Source: Rhodocyclaceae bacterium (lineage in GTDB: Bacteria; Pseudomonadota; Gammaproteobacteria; Burkholderiales; Rhodocyclaceae). From it: a stretch of 64,000 bases of DNA. The notes beneath the pieces were generated by a model. It saw only the letters and a program-made list of their open reading frames with translations, had not been told where the DNA came from and did no database searches. The position numbers and the translations under genes were made by a program. Below, one piece after another: positions 24,980 to 34,054 of the stretch (its first letter is position 1; every line of letters starts with the position of its first letter). The stretch spans positions 434,001-498,000 of the forward strand of contig VMSX01000011.1 in NCBI GenBank assembly GCA_013791905.1, read 5' to 3'.

Positions 24980-26788
24980 ATGGATCTGCAAACAACAATT
25001 TACCTCGTCGTCGGCGCCAGCTTTGCGCTGTACATCGGCATCGCCATCTGGTCGCGCGCCGGCTCCACCAGCGAGTTCTACGTGGCTGGCGGCAGCGTTC
25101 CCCCGGTCATGAACGGCATGGCGACCGCCGCCGACTGGATGTCGGCTGCGTCCTTCATCTCGATGGCCGGCCTGATCTCCAACATGGGTTACGGCGGTGG
25201 CCTGTTCCTGATGGGCTGGACCGGCGGTTACGTGCTGCTGGCGATGCTGCTGGCTCCGTACCTGCGCAAGTTCGGCAAGTTCACCGTGCCACAGTTCATC
25301 GGCGACCGATACTACTCGAAGTCGGCCTCGACGGTGGCGGTGCTGTGCCTGCTGGTGGCGTCCATCACCTACATCATCGGTCAGATGACCGGCGTCGGCG
25401 TGGCATTCTCGCGCTTCCTGGGTGTATCGAGTGAAGTCGGCATCTATGTCGGTATGGGCATCGTGTTCGTCTATGCGGTGTTCGGCGGCATGAAGGGCAT
25501 CACCTACACCCAGGTCGCCCAGTACATCGTGCTGATCTTCGCCTACATCATTCCGGCGGTGTTCATCTCGGTTCAGCTCACCGGCAACCCGATCCCGCAA
25601 CTCGGCCTCGGTTCCAGCCTGATCGGCCAGGACATTTCCCTGCTCGCCAAGCTGGACTCGGTGGTAACGGACCTGGGCTTCGGTAAATACACGACCACGA
25701 CAGCCGGCAGCACGCTGAACATGTTCGTCTACACCATGTCGCTGATGATCGGCACTGCCGGTCTGCCGCACGTGATCATGCGTTTCTTCACCGTTCCGTC
25801 AGTGGCCGCTGCCCGCAGCTCCGCTGGCTGGGCGCTGGTCTTCATCGCCTTGCTGTACACGACGGCCCCTGCCGTTGCCGCGATGGCCAAGACCAACCTG
25901 ATCCGCACCATCACCCCGGGCGTCGTCATGCTGCACGCCGACCCCTATCTGGCCGAGTCGCAAATTCAGTACGAAGAGCGTCCCGACTGGATGAAGCGCT
26001 GGGAGAAGACCGGTCTGCTGAAGTTCGAAGACAAGAACGGCGACGGTCGCATCCAGTACTACAACGACAAGACCAAGAATGAGGCGGTCAAGGCCAAATT
26101 CGACGCCGCCGGCTGGAAAGGCAACGAGCTGACGGTCAACGCCGACATCATCGTGCTGGCCAACCCGGAAATCGCACTGCTGCCCAACTGGGTGATCGCA
26201 CTGGTGGCTGCGGGTGGTCTGGCTGCTGCGCTGTCCACTGCTGCCGGTCTCTTGATGGCAATCTCCTCCGCGGTTTCCCACGACCTGATCAAGGGTGTTT
26301 TTGCACCCAACATCAGCGAGAAAGGGGAACTGCTGGCCGGCAAGATTGCCATGGCGGTTGCCATTGTGGTCTCGGGCTGGCTGGGGCTTAATCCACCGGG
26401 CTTCGCGGCCGGAACGGTGGCGCTGGCCTTCGGTATCGCGGCCAGTACGCTGTTCCCGGCGATCATGATGGGCATCTTCTCGAAGAAGATGAACAAGGAA
26501 GGCGCCATCGCCGGCATGCTGGCAGGCCTGACCGTCACCCTGTTCTACGTGTTCGCGCACAAGGGCATCTTCTTCGTCAAGGGCACCGAGTATCTGGATC
26601 TGATCGGCGGCGCCAACAGCTTCTTCACCATCACGCCGGAAGCCTTCGGCGCCATCGGCGCCCTGGTCAACTTCGCGGTGGCCTTCGCGGTCGATAAGGT
26701 GACCAAGGAACCGCCCGAGCACATCCAGCACATGGTCGAGGCCGTCCGCGTTCCGCGTGGCTCCAAGGCTGTGGATGGTGCCCACTAA
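24980..26788 (+). CDS. Sodium:solute symporter (acetate/pyruvate-type), second copy
   Basis: 602 residues, about 13 membrane helices. Signatures STSEFYVAGGSVPPVMNGMA, TAADWMSAASFISMAG and GGLAAALSTAAGLLMAISSA. It lacks the big charged insertion of the copy at 19980 but keeps an EF-hand-like loop, DKNGDGRIQYYN (26030-26065), in the same place before NADIIVLANPEIALLP. Likely imports a short carboxylate with sodium; a gene symbol such as actP would over-specify the substrate. Strong ribosome site (GAGGAG), hairpin and terminator downstream; codon use suggests high expression. Confidence 0.9.
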   Translation: MDLQTTIYLVVGASFALYIGIAIWSRAGSTSEFYVAGGSVPPVMNGMATAADWMSAASFISMAGLISNMGYGGGLFLMGWTGGYVLLAMLLAPYLRKFGKFTVPQFIGDRYYSKSASTVAVLCLLVASITYIIGQMTGVGVAFSRFLGVSSEVGIYVGMGIVFVYAVFGGMKGITYTQVAQYIVLIFAYIIPAVFISVQLTGNPIPQLGLGSSLIGQDISLLAKLDSVVTDLGFGKYTTTTAGSTLNMFVYTMSLMIGTAGLPHVIMRFFTVPSVAAARSSAGWALVFIALLYTTAPAVAAMAKTNLIRTITPGVVMLHADPYLAESQIQYEERPDWMKRWEKTGLLKFEDKNGDGRIQYYNDKTKNEAVKAKFDAAGWKGNELTVNADIIVLANPEIALLPNWVIALVAAGGLAAALSTAAGLLMAISSAVSHDLIKGVFAPNISEKGELLAGKIAMAVAIVVSGWLGLNPPGFAAGTVALAFGIAASTLFPAIMMGIFSKKMNKEGAIAGMLAGLTVTLFYVFAHKGIFFVKGTEYLDLIGGANSFFTITPEAFGAIGALVNFAVAFAVDKVTKEPPEHIQHMVEAVRVPRGSKAVDGAH

Positions 26789-26807
26789 ATAACAAAGCTG
26801 CTCTGCG

Positions 26808-26837
26808 CAGCGTGCCCGGCTAAGATTGGGCACGCTG
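26808..26837. repeat. 10-bp-stem hairpin after the symporter gene
   Basis: CAGCGTGCCC (26808-26817) and GGGCACGCTG (26828-26837), 10-nt loop, immediately upstream of the real terminator; possibly an mRNA 3'-end stabiliser. Confidence 0.6.
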
Positions 26838-26847
26838 CAAATCTTCC

Positions 26848-26878
26848 GGCCCCGCCCTCAATTTGGCGGGGCCTTTTT
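26848..26878 (+). terminator. Rho-independent terminator of the second symporter operon
   Basis: GGCCCCGCC, short AT-rich loop, GGCGGGGCC followed by five T. About 60 bp after the symporter stop. Confidence 0.88.
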
Positions 26879-26989
26879 ATTTTGGTTGCGGCCTAAGCCC
26901 GCTCAGGCGGGCAGCGATCTTATCAAAAGCTTCGGTTGGTTCGAATGGGTTAAAGTGCCGGATTGTTTCCGGTGCTTGGAGGGAGTTTG

Positions 26990-27340
26990 ATGGTTTTCGA
27001 TATCAGTGTCGCCATGACCTGGATTTTGTTCCTGGCGCTGTTTCCAATCGCCTTTTACTGGGCGCGCCGCGCCTGGCGCATCCTGTTCCGCCATGATTTC
27101 TCCGAGGTGGCGCTCAAGGGGGGGGAATCACCGCCCAATCCCGCAAAGTTCGCCCCTTACTCTGCCGCGATCAATCTGATCGGCACGGCGATTCTCATCG
27201 GGGTGGTGATTGGTGTTGTCACCGCCACGCTGGCCTACGAAACCTGGTCGGCCATCGCCGGCTCGACGATCTGGATGAAGCTGATATTCGACTTCATCCT
27301 GAGCCGGCAGGCGCACAGCACCCTGGGCAAGAAAAAGTAA
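26990..27340 (+). CDS. Small membrane protein of unknown function
   Basis: 116 residues from the ATG at 26990, chosen because GGAGGGAG lies 6 bp upstream (an earlier ATG at 26963 has none). Two hydrophobic helices (about 8-26 and 58-82) with a basic segment ARRAWRILFRHDF between them, and a basic C-terminus ending GKKK. No family recognised. Stands alone between the symporter terminator and the convergent groEL gene. Confidence 0.65.
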   Translation: MVFDISVAMTWILFLALFPIAFYWARRAWRILFRHDFSEVALKGGESPPNPAKFAPYSAAINLIGTAILIGVVIGVVTATLAYETWSAIAGSTIWMKLIFDFILSRQAHSTLGKKK

Positions 27341-27354
27341 GCTGCACCGACTAT

Positions 27355-27412
27355 CGCCGTCCCATTTTTTGGCGGCGTGTCAGCTGACGCCATTACGCCA
27401 ACGCCGACTTTT
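27355..27412 (-). repeat. Composite dispersed repeat after the small membrane protein gene
   Basis: Minus strand: AAAAGTCGGCGTTGGCGTAA, then GGCGTCAGCTGACACGCC (near-perfect palindrome), then GGGACGGCG at the far end. Same two-part layout as 7060-7143. It lies between convergent genes. Confidence 0.7.
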
Positions 27413-27428
27413 GCCAAGCTACAAAGTG

Positions 27429-27454
27429 AAACACCCGGCCGGAGCCGGGTGTTT
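27429..27454. terminator. Two-way terminator between the membrane protein gene and groEL
   Basis: AAACACCCGGC, CGGA loop, GCCGGGTGTTT: an 11-bp perfect stem with A/T ends in both directions, 45 bp after the groEL stop. Confidence 0.85.
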
Positions 27455-27498
27455 CGTGATGCAGAGCGAACCGCCATAGTGCGCGGTTCAGGCGGACA

Positions 27499-29169
<1,671 letters not shown>

Positions 29170-29214
29170 TTATATCTCCAGTAAATTCAGTTAACAGCAG
29201 GCAAATTAGGTCGA

Positions 29215-29505
29215 TCAGAGCTCAACAACGCCCATGATGTCCTCTTCGCGCATAACCAGCAGTTCCTCGCCATCGACCTTGACGGCCTGGCCGGAGTATT
29301 TGCCGAACAGCACGCGATCACCCGGCTTGACAGCCATCGGACGGACCTTGCCGTCATCCATGATCTTGCCGTTGCCCGCGGCAACGATTTCGCCCTGATC
29401 AGGCTTCTCGCCGGCAGAGTCGGGAATGACGATGCCGGAGGCGGTGGTACGTTCGGCTTCGATACGCTTGACGATCACGCGATCATGCAAGGGACGGATT
29501 TTCAT
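29215..29505 (-). CDS. groES: Co-chaperonin GroES (Hsp10)
   Basis: 96 residues from the ATG at 29505 ([14 protein letters not shown]), the standard length; AAGGAG lies upstream. Mobile loop [20 protein letters not shown] and roof loop present. The frame is open to 29607, but the extension would run through the CIRCE leader. Confidence 0.98.
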   Translation of the reverse strand: MKIRPLHDRVIVKRIEAERTTASGIVIPDSAGEKPDQGEIVAAGNGKIMDDGKVRPMAVKPGDRVLFGKYSGQAVKVDGEELLVMREEDIMGVVEL

Positions 29506-29600
29506 GAAGTTTCTCCTTCTGGACAAAAATCGAAGCCACCCCGAAAGGTGGCATATCTGGCTATTGGGAACGATCCGGAGACAGTGGTAACAACAGGTTA

Positions 29601-29627
29601 TTAGCACTCATCTACGTCGAGTGCTAA
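29601..29627 (-). promoter_or_regulatory. CIRCE operator (HrcA binding site)
   Basis: Exact consensus: TTAGCACTC, 9-nt spacer, GAGTGCTAA. It lies about 95 bp upstream of groES and touches the -10 box, so HrcA would block initiation. Confidence 0.97.
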
Positions 29628-29655
29628 TAATAGGGTTCATTGGCTATGTTTTCAA
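29627..29655 (-). promoter_or_regulatory. groES-groEL promoter (sigma-70, possibly also sigma-32)
   Basis: Minus strand TTGAAA (29650-29655), 17 bp, TATTAT (29627-29632). The same bases also read CTTGAAA, 14 bp, CCCTATTA, close to the heat-shock sigma-32 pattern. Dual control by HrcA and RpoH is therefore plausible. Confidence 0.65.
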
Positions 29656-29727
29656 GGGGTGAAATCGTTTTAATCCCGAGTTTTTACAGGTGATAATGCG
29701 AAATCTACTTTCGATTCACGCTACGCC

Positions 29728-30678
29728 ATGGGACTCTTCGACTGGTTCAAATCGCCGCCACCCATCGACGACGGCACGTTGACGATGATTGACCATGCCG
29801 TGTCGGCCATTGATCCACTGATCCGCCAGGTTCCCGGCTACCAGAACAAGCTCGCACCGGTAGTGCGCCACGCGCTGGATTACTGCTCAGGTATCGTGGC
29901 GCAAATTCCCGGTCCTTACGAGATCAGCCGCGCCGCCTTCGCCAGCGACCCTCTGGTGCATGCGCTGTTTGCCACCGCCGACGATATTCAGGTCATGCTG
30001 GCGACCAACCAGTGCGCGCGCGACCTCTTGCACGATGTGCGCTTCGGCAGTGGCCAGTGTTGTGCCATGCTGGGCATGCGCCACCGCGTGAAGGCCGGCT
30101 TTGGCGCACAACTCTCCGGCGATGTTGTGCGGCGCGACGTGCAGCAGAAAGCGCTGTATTTCAGCGACCACACGCTGACGGAGCCGGGGCCCGATCTCGA
30201 TTCGGTGAAAAACCGCCTGCGCATCGCCATGTTCAACAGCTTGCTGAAAGGCCTGGCCGATGAGATTACGGTAGTGCGTGGAGAACATAGCAACCTCAAC
30301 AAGGAACATGCGATCGAGAGTGCCTGGGCGCGCAGCGGTCAGGGCAGCGGCGCACCGGAAACTCACACGCGCCGCCTCGACGAGTTGCGCGCCCGCCTCG
30401 AATCAACCGCCGATGCCCTGCAACCGGCCAAATTGCTCGATACCCTGATCAGTTGCCTCGCCGCGCCGGAGTCCTATCTGAACATCGCGCCCGTCACTAT
30501 GTCCGTCGACCGCACCGGCGTCATCACCGCCGACGGCACCGGCGAACCGCTGCACTTCGCCGAACTGACCGGCCGGGACCAGCGGCGCTGGGCGGTCATG
30601 TTGGTTCTGGTGGACCATGATGAAGCCCGCCGCGCAGTGGAACGCTTCGAGACATCGCGGCGGCACATCGTCATCTGA
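29728..30678 (+). CDS. Hypothetical cytoplasmic protein
   Basis: 316 residues, not assigned to a family. Opens MGLFDWFKSPPPIDDGTL; mostly helical, with a cysteine pair in GSGQCCAMLGMRHRVKAGFG and a basic RRDVQQKALYFSDHTL segment; C-terminal third has a possible coiled coil (RRLDELRARLESTADAL). No signal peptide or membrane helix. It is divergent from groES and overlaps dacB by one base (TGATG), so it is co-translated with a periplasmic peptidoglycan enzyme; no functional link is evident. Confidence 0.75.
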   Translation: MGLFDWFKSPPPIDDGTLTMIDHAVSAIDPLIRQVPGYQNKLAPVVRHALDYCSGIVAQIPGPYEISRAAFASDPLVHALFATADDIQVMLATNQCARDLLHDVRFGSGQCCAMLGMRHRVKAGFGAQLSGDVVRRDVQQKALYFSDHTLTEPGPDLDSVKNRLRIAMFNSLLKGLADEITVVRGEHSNLNKEHAIESAWARSGQGSGAPETHTRRLDELRARLESTADALQPAKLLDTLISCLAAPESYLNIAPVTMSVDRTGVITADGTGEPLHFAELTGRDQRRWAVMLVLVDHDEARRAVERFETSRRHIVI

Positions 30679-32078
30679 TGAGACGCCTCTGCGCAATCAT
30701 CTTTGCTTGTTGCTGCTTGACGGCATCGAGCGCATTCGCTAGCGGGCAACTGCCGCCTGGTGTAGTGCAGGCACTCACTACGGTGGGAATCCCGCTGCAA
30801 GCGGCAACGATTGTCGTGCGCGAGATCGATTCGGGCAAAACCACCCTGGGGCACCGTGCCGATGCTTCGATGAATCCGGCTTCGCTGATGAAGCTGCTGA
30901 CCACGCTGGCCGCGCTGGAAATACTCGGGCCGGCCTACACCTGGCGCACCGAACTACTGGCTGCGGGTCAGCCAGTGAACGGCGTAATCGAAGGCGGCCT
31001 TTATCTGCGCGGCAGCGGCGACCCCAAGCTCACCTATGACCGGCTCTGGCTGCTGCTGCGCGAACTGCGCGGGCGCGGTGTGAAGGAGATCCGTGGCGAC
31101 CTGCTCCTCGACCGCAGCGCCTTTGCGCCGGTCGAACACGATCCGGCGGCCTTCGACGGCAAGTCGCTGCGCCCCTACAACGTCGGCCCCGACGCCCTGC
31201 TGTTCAATTTTGCCACCCTGCATCTGAACCTGCTACCGGAAACCACGGCAGTGCGCATCCTGGCAGAACCACTCCCTGCGGGCGTCGAGATCGTCAACAA
31301 GTTGCAACTGAGCGATGCGAAAACCTGCGGCGAATGGCGCGAGCGCCTAGAGGCAAGGCTGACTCCCGGCAAGGTGGAATTGTCGGGGGCGTTTCCGCGC
31401 AGTTGCGGGGAACGGCGCTGGCATCTTGCCGGCCTGCCCAACAGCCTGCTGCTGCATGGTGTATTCACGCGACTGTGGCGCGAACTGGGCGGAGAGTTCT
31501 CTGGCCAGGTGCGCGAGCGCGGCGTGCCGCCGAACGCCGTGCTGCTCGCCGCCAGCGAATCGCCCGCACTCGGCGAACTGGTGCGTGACATCAACAAGTA
31601 CTCCAACAACGTGATGGCGCGGCAGCTGTTTTTGAAAGTCGGCGCTGGCGAGACGGCGGCAGCGGACAGCGTCGTACGCGCCTGGCTGGCACAGAACAAC
31701 CTGAACTTCCCCGAATTGGTGATCGACAACGGTGCCGGGCTCTCGCGGCGCGAGCGCATCTCCGCCGACAGCCTGGCCAGACTGCTGGCCACCGGCTGGG
31801 CGAGTCCGGTGATGCCGGAATTCGTATCTTCGCTGCCGATCGCCGCCATCGACGGCACGGCAAAGAAGAAATTCAATGGCAACGGCGTCGCCGGGCGTGC
31901 CCATCTGAAAACCGGTTCGCTCGAAGGCGTGCGCGGCATTGCCGGCTATCTGCTCGACAAGAACGGCCGCCGCCATATCGTGGTGTTCATGGTCAACCAT
32001 ACCAAGGCCGGCGAGGCACAGCCCGCCTTCGATGCGCTGCTGGAATGGTTGTGGTCAGCCAGCGGCTCCCGCACTTAA
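30678..32078 (+). CDS. dacB: D-alanyl-D-alanine carboxypeptidase/endopeptidase (PBP4)
   Basis: 466 residues. Signal peptide MRRLCAIIFACCCLTASSAF. Penicillin-binding triad: SLMK (catalytic serine, in NPASLMKLLTT), SNN (KYSNNVMARQLF) and KTG (HLKTGSLEGV). Class-C low-molecular-mass PBP with the inserted domain of about 200 residues between the first and second motifs. Trims and cleaves peptidoglycan peptide cross-links in the periplasm. An in-frame dispersed repeat (KVGAGETA, about residues 320-327) follows directly after the SNN helix, in a loop that varies within the family. Confidence 0.95.
   Translation: MRRLCAIIFACCCLTASSAFASGQLPPGVVQALTTVGIPLQAATIVVREIDSGKTTLGHRADASMNPASLMKLLTTLAALEILGPAYTWRTELLAAGQPVNGVIEGGLYLRGSGDPKLTYDRLWLLLRELRGRGVKEIRGDLLLDRSAFAPVEHDPAAFDGKSLRPYNVGPDALLFNFATLHLNLLPETTAVRILAEPLPAGVEIVNKLQLSDAKTCGEWRERLEARLTPGKVELSGAFPRSCGERRWHLAGLPNSLLLHGVFTRLWRELGGEFSGQVRERGVPPNAVLLAASESPALGELVRDINKYSNNVMARQLFLKVGAGETAAADSVVRAWLAQNNLNFPELVIDNGAGLSRRERISADSLARLLATGWASPVMPEFVSSLPIAAIDGTAKKKFNGNGVAGRAHLKTGSLEGVRGIAGYLLDKNGRRHIVVFMVNHTKAGEAQPAFDALLEWLWSASGSRT
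31635..31657 (+). repeat. Dispersed repeat inside dacB
   Basis: AAAGTCGGCGCTGGC then GAGACGGC; sense orientation, read as K-V-G-A-G-E-T-A. Confidence 0.87.
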
Positions 32079-32098
32079 GGCGCCCGGCTTCACCGACC

Positions 32099-32572
32099 CT
32101 ATTCCACCACCAGGACCGCGCAGCCCTTGGCTTCGTGGAGGATCTTGCTGGAGGTCGAGCCGAAGATGAATTCTTCGTTGCGGGAAACGCCGCGCCGACC
32201 GACCACAACGATGCGGCAGCCGAGTTTTTCGCGTTCTTCAAGGATGGCGTTGGCGATCGAGTTGCACGCCCGGACGATGATCCGGGTGTCGACCTGAGCT
32301 TCCTGGAATCCGCTGTCGCGCAAGCGTTGTTGATAGTCGGCCAAGGTAGTGCGCATTAGCGCTTCCCGCTCCTTCAGCCAGGCCTCACCCTCGGCAACGG
32401 TAGGGAAGAAATCCTCCAGCGGCTCGGGGATGATGGTGAGCAGGGTGATGCACGCGTCCGCAAGGCCGCCGAACAGTTCGATCAGATAGGCGACCGTCCG
32501 CTGGGAATTCTCCGACTCGTCAACCGCCACCAACAGGTGGCGCAGTTTGTTGCGGCAGGTCTCGGTGCTCAT
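32099..32572 (-). CDS. Universal stress protein family (UspA-like)
   Basis: 157 residues. Usp fold with N-terminal LLVAVDESENSQRTVAYLI and the C-terminal nucleotide-binding motif GRRGVSRNEEFIFGSTS, close to G-2x-G-9x-G-S/T, so ATP binding is likely. The ATG overlaps the stop of the upstream kinase-like gene by 4 bp. Pairing with a kinase suggests a joint stress-signalling role (inference). Confidence 0.9.
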   Translation of the reverse strand: MSTETCRNKLRHLLVAVDESENSQRTVAYLIELFGGLADACITLLTIIPEPLEDFFPTVAEGEAWLKEREALMRTTLADYQQRLRDSGFQEAQVDTRIIVRACNSIANAILEEREKLGCRIVVVGRRGVSRNEEFIFGSTSSKILHEAKGCAVLVVE

Positions 32573-33576
32573 GTTGCGCTCCCGCTTCCGGTAGGGGCCG
32601 ACAGATCGGCCCGGGCCACGGCCAGGTCTTCCAGCAACTGGTCCGCGCTGTCGTAGAACATTTCCGTGCCCCGCGAGAAGTACAGCAGGATGCGGTTCAG
32701 CGAGTCCGGAATGTAGGGAAAGACCTTCTGGAGATTCGCCACCCGGTTCTTGAAGGCGAGGCTCAGATCCTCACCCCACAGGGTATCGAAAATCTTCCGC
32801 CGGTTTTTATGGAGATCCCCGACCAGGATGTCGCCGTGGCCAACGATGTAGATCAGGATGTTGCCCAGTCCCTGCAGGTCCAGGCCGAACATGGACTCGC
32901 GATGCTGATAATTGTAGTCGAAGTCGATCCAGCGATTGACCTGGCGGTCGCGGTCGAAGAGGATGTGGTCGCGCCGGATGTCGCCATGCTTTTCGCCACG
33001 ATCGTGGAGAAACTTGATCGCCTCGACCAGCTCGATGTACTGCGCGAGCACGCCTGGAAAGTGATGATGGAAATATTCCTCGTGGTCCTTGGTCAGCTCG
33101 CCGAGGATGTCGTCGAAGCGCCGGCCGGGAATGAATTCCAGAATGCGAACGACGTTGCCGGCGGTGTCTTCGGCCCAGCGCCCATGCATGAAGTTGGGAT
33201 GGCCGGCCACTAGGTCGAGGATGCGCGCCTCCTTTTTCGGGCTGCGAAAGCAAGTGAAGCTCAGTTCACCGACCTGCGCCTCGAACTGCTCGTGGAACAC
33301 CAGCTTGAGAATCTTGGCGGAACCGTCGGCCAGATCAATGGCGCGCCGCACCCAGTATTTTGGTTCGTCGTCGAGGCCGAAGCGCCCTTCCTTCGTGTAC
33401 CCCCGCATCCAGAATGCTTGCTCGCCCAGCACCACCACATCACCAAATTCGACCTTGAAGAAGTCGCTGGTGTCCTCGATGATCTTGAAGCGTTCCGGCA
33501 CCGGCGCCGCCCCGGCGTGACGGGCCACCATTTCATGCAACGCCGCTGCCGAGAAATGACCGGGTGCGTTTGTCAT
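32569..33576 (-). CDS. Protein-kinase-like / aminoglycoside-phosphotransferase-fold protein
   Basis: 335 residues from the ATG at 33576 (a TTG at 33588 is possible). Kinase-like core: catalytic loop HGDIRRDHILFDRDRQ and metal-binding IDFDYNY in place of DFG. N-lobe is unusual (AIDLADGSAKILKLVF as the possible lysine strand). No membrane segment. It overlaps a universal stress protein gene, an arrangement suggesting that it modifies or is controlled by the Usp. A dispersed repeat copy lies directly upstream, its TTTTGC end running into the ribosome site. Confidence 0.72.
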   Translation of the reverse strand: MTNAPGHFSAAALHEMVARHAGAAPVPERFKIIEDTSDFFKVEFGDVVVLGEQAFWMRGYTKEGRFGLDDEPKYWVRRAIDLADGSAKILKLVFHEQFEAQVGELSFTCFRSPKKEARILDLVAGHPNFMHGRWAEDTAGNVVRILEFIPGRRFDDILGELTKDHEEYFHHHFPGVLAQYIELVEAIKFLHDRGEKHGDIRRDHILFDRDRQVNRWIDFDYNYQHRESMFGLDLQGLGNILIYIVGHGDILVGDLHKNRRKIFDTLWGEDLSLAFKNRVANLQKVFPYIPDSLNRILLYFSRGTEMFYDSADQLLEDLAVARADLSAPTGSGSAT

Positions 33577-33586
33577 GTTTGCCTGC

Positions 33587-33610
33587 AAAAGTCAGCGCTG
33601 GCGGGACGGC
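33587..33610 (+). repeat. Dispersed repeat upstream of the kinase-like gene
   Basis: AAAAGTCAGCGCTGG then CGGGACGGC; one mismatch in the core. It is 10 bp before the ATG of the minus-strand gene and 12 bp after the stop of the upstream gene. Confidence 0.82.
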
Positions 33611-33622
33611 GGGACGCGGCCC

Positions 33623-34045
33623 TCAGGCCGGCGGCACCGGCATGCCGCGCCGGTCCAGCAGGGCCAGCCAGCCGCGCACCACGCGGTAGAGTACCCACAG
33701 CCCGGTGATGACGATCACCAGGATCGCGGCGGGAATGCCGATCAGCGTAAACGCCAGGACGCCGGCCGCCAGCAGCCACAGCGCGGCGTACCAGAAGCTG
33801 CGCAACTGCCAGCGCCAGTGCGTCTCAAGCCAGGTGTCGCGCACGTTCGAGCGGGTGACATAGTTGATGATGACGGCGATGATCGATGGCCAGCCGAAGA
33901 CAAAGGCGCCGGCGATGGTCGCCGAGGTGATGATGCCGGACAGTGCCGAGAGCGCGTGCAGGCCGTACATGATGTGGCACCACGCGCGCGGACCTTCCAG
34001 GTTGTCGCTGCGAATGATTTCGCCATTCTGGTCGAAGTCAGCCAT
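33623..34045 (-). CDS. DUF4870-like membrane protein
   Basis: 140 residues with about three hydrophobic helices (about 30-62, 85-102 and 104-125). Motif NYVTRSNVRDTWLETHWRWQ resembles the conserved loop of DUF4870 small membrane proteins. Function unknown. 9 bp downstream of ubiD on the same strand, likely co-transcribed. Confidence 0.75.
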   Translation of the reverse strand: MADFDQNGEIIRSDNLEGPRAWCHIMYGLHALSALSGIITSATIAGAFVFGWPSIIAVIINYVTRSNVRDTWLETHWRWQLRSFWYAALWLLAAGVLAFTLIGIPAAILVIVITGLWVLYRVVRGWLALLDRRGMPVPPA

Positions 34046-34054
34046 ATTTTTTCC

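Noticed and set aside
25799-26833. 344-codon minus-strand frame opposite the second symporter
   Set aside because: His/Asp/Gln-rich shadow of a codon-biased membrane protein gene; no recognisable fold.
29506-29607. N-terminal extension of GroES
   Set aside because: It would translate through the CIRCE-bearing leader; the ATG at 29505 has AAGGAG and gives the standard 96-residue protein.
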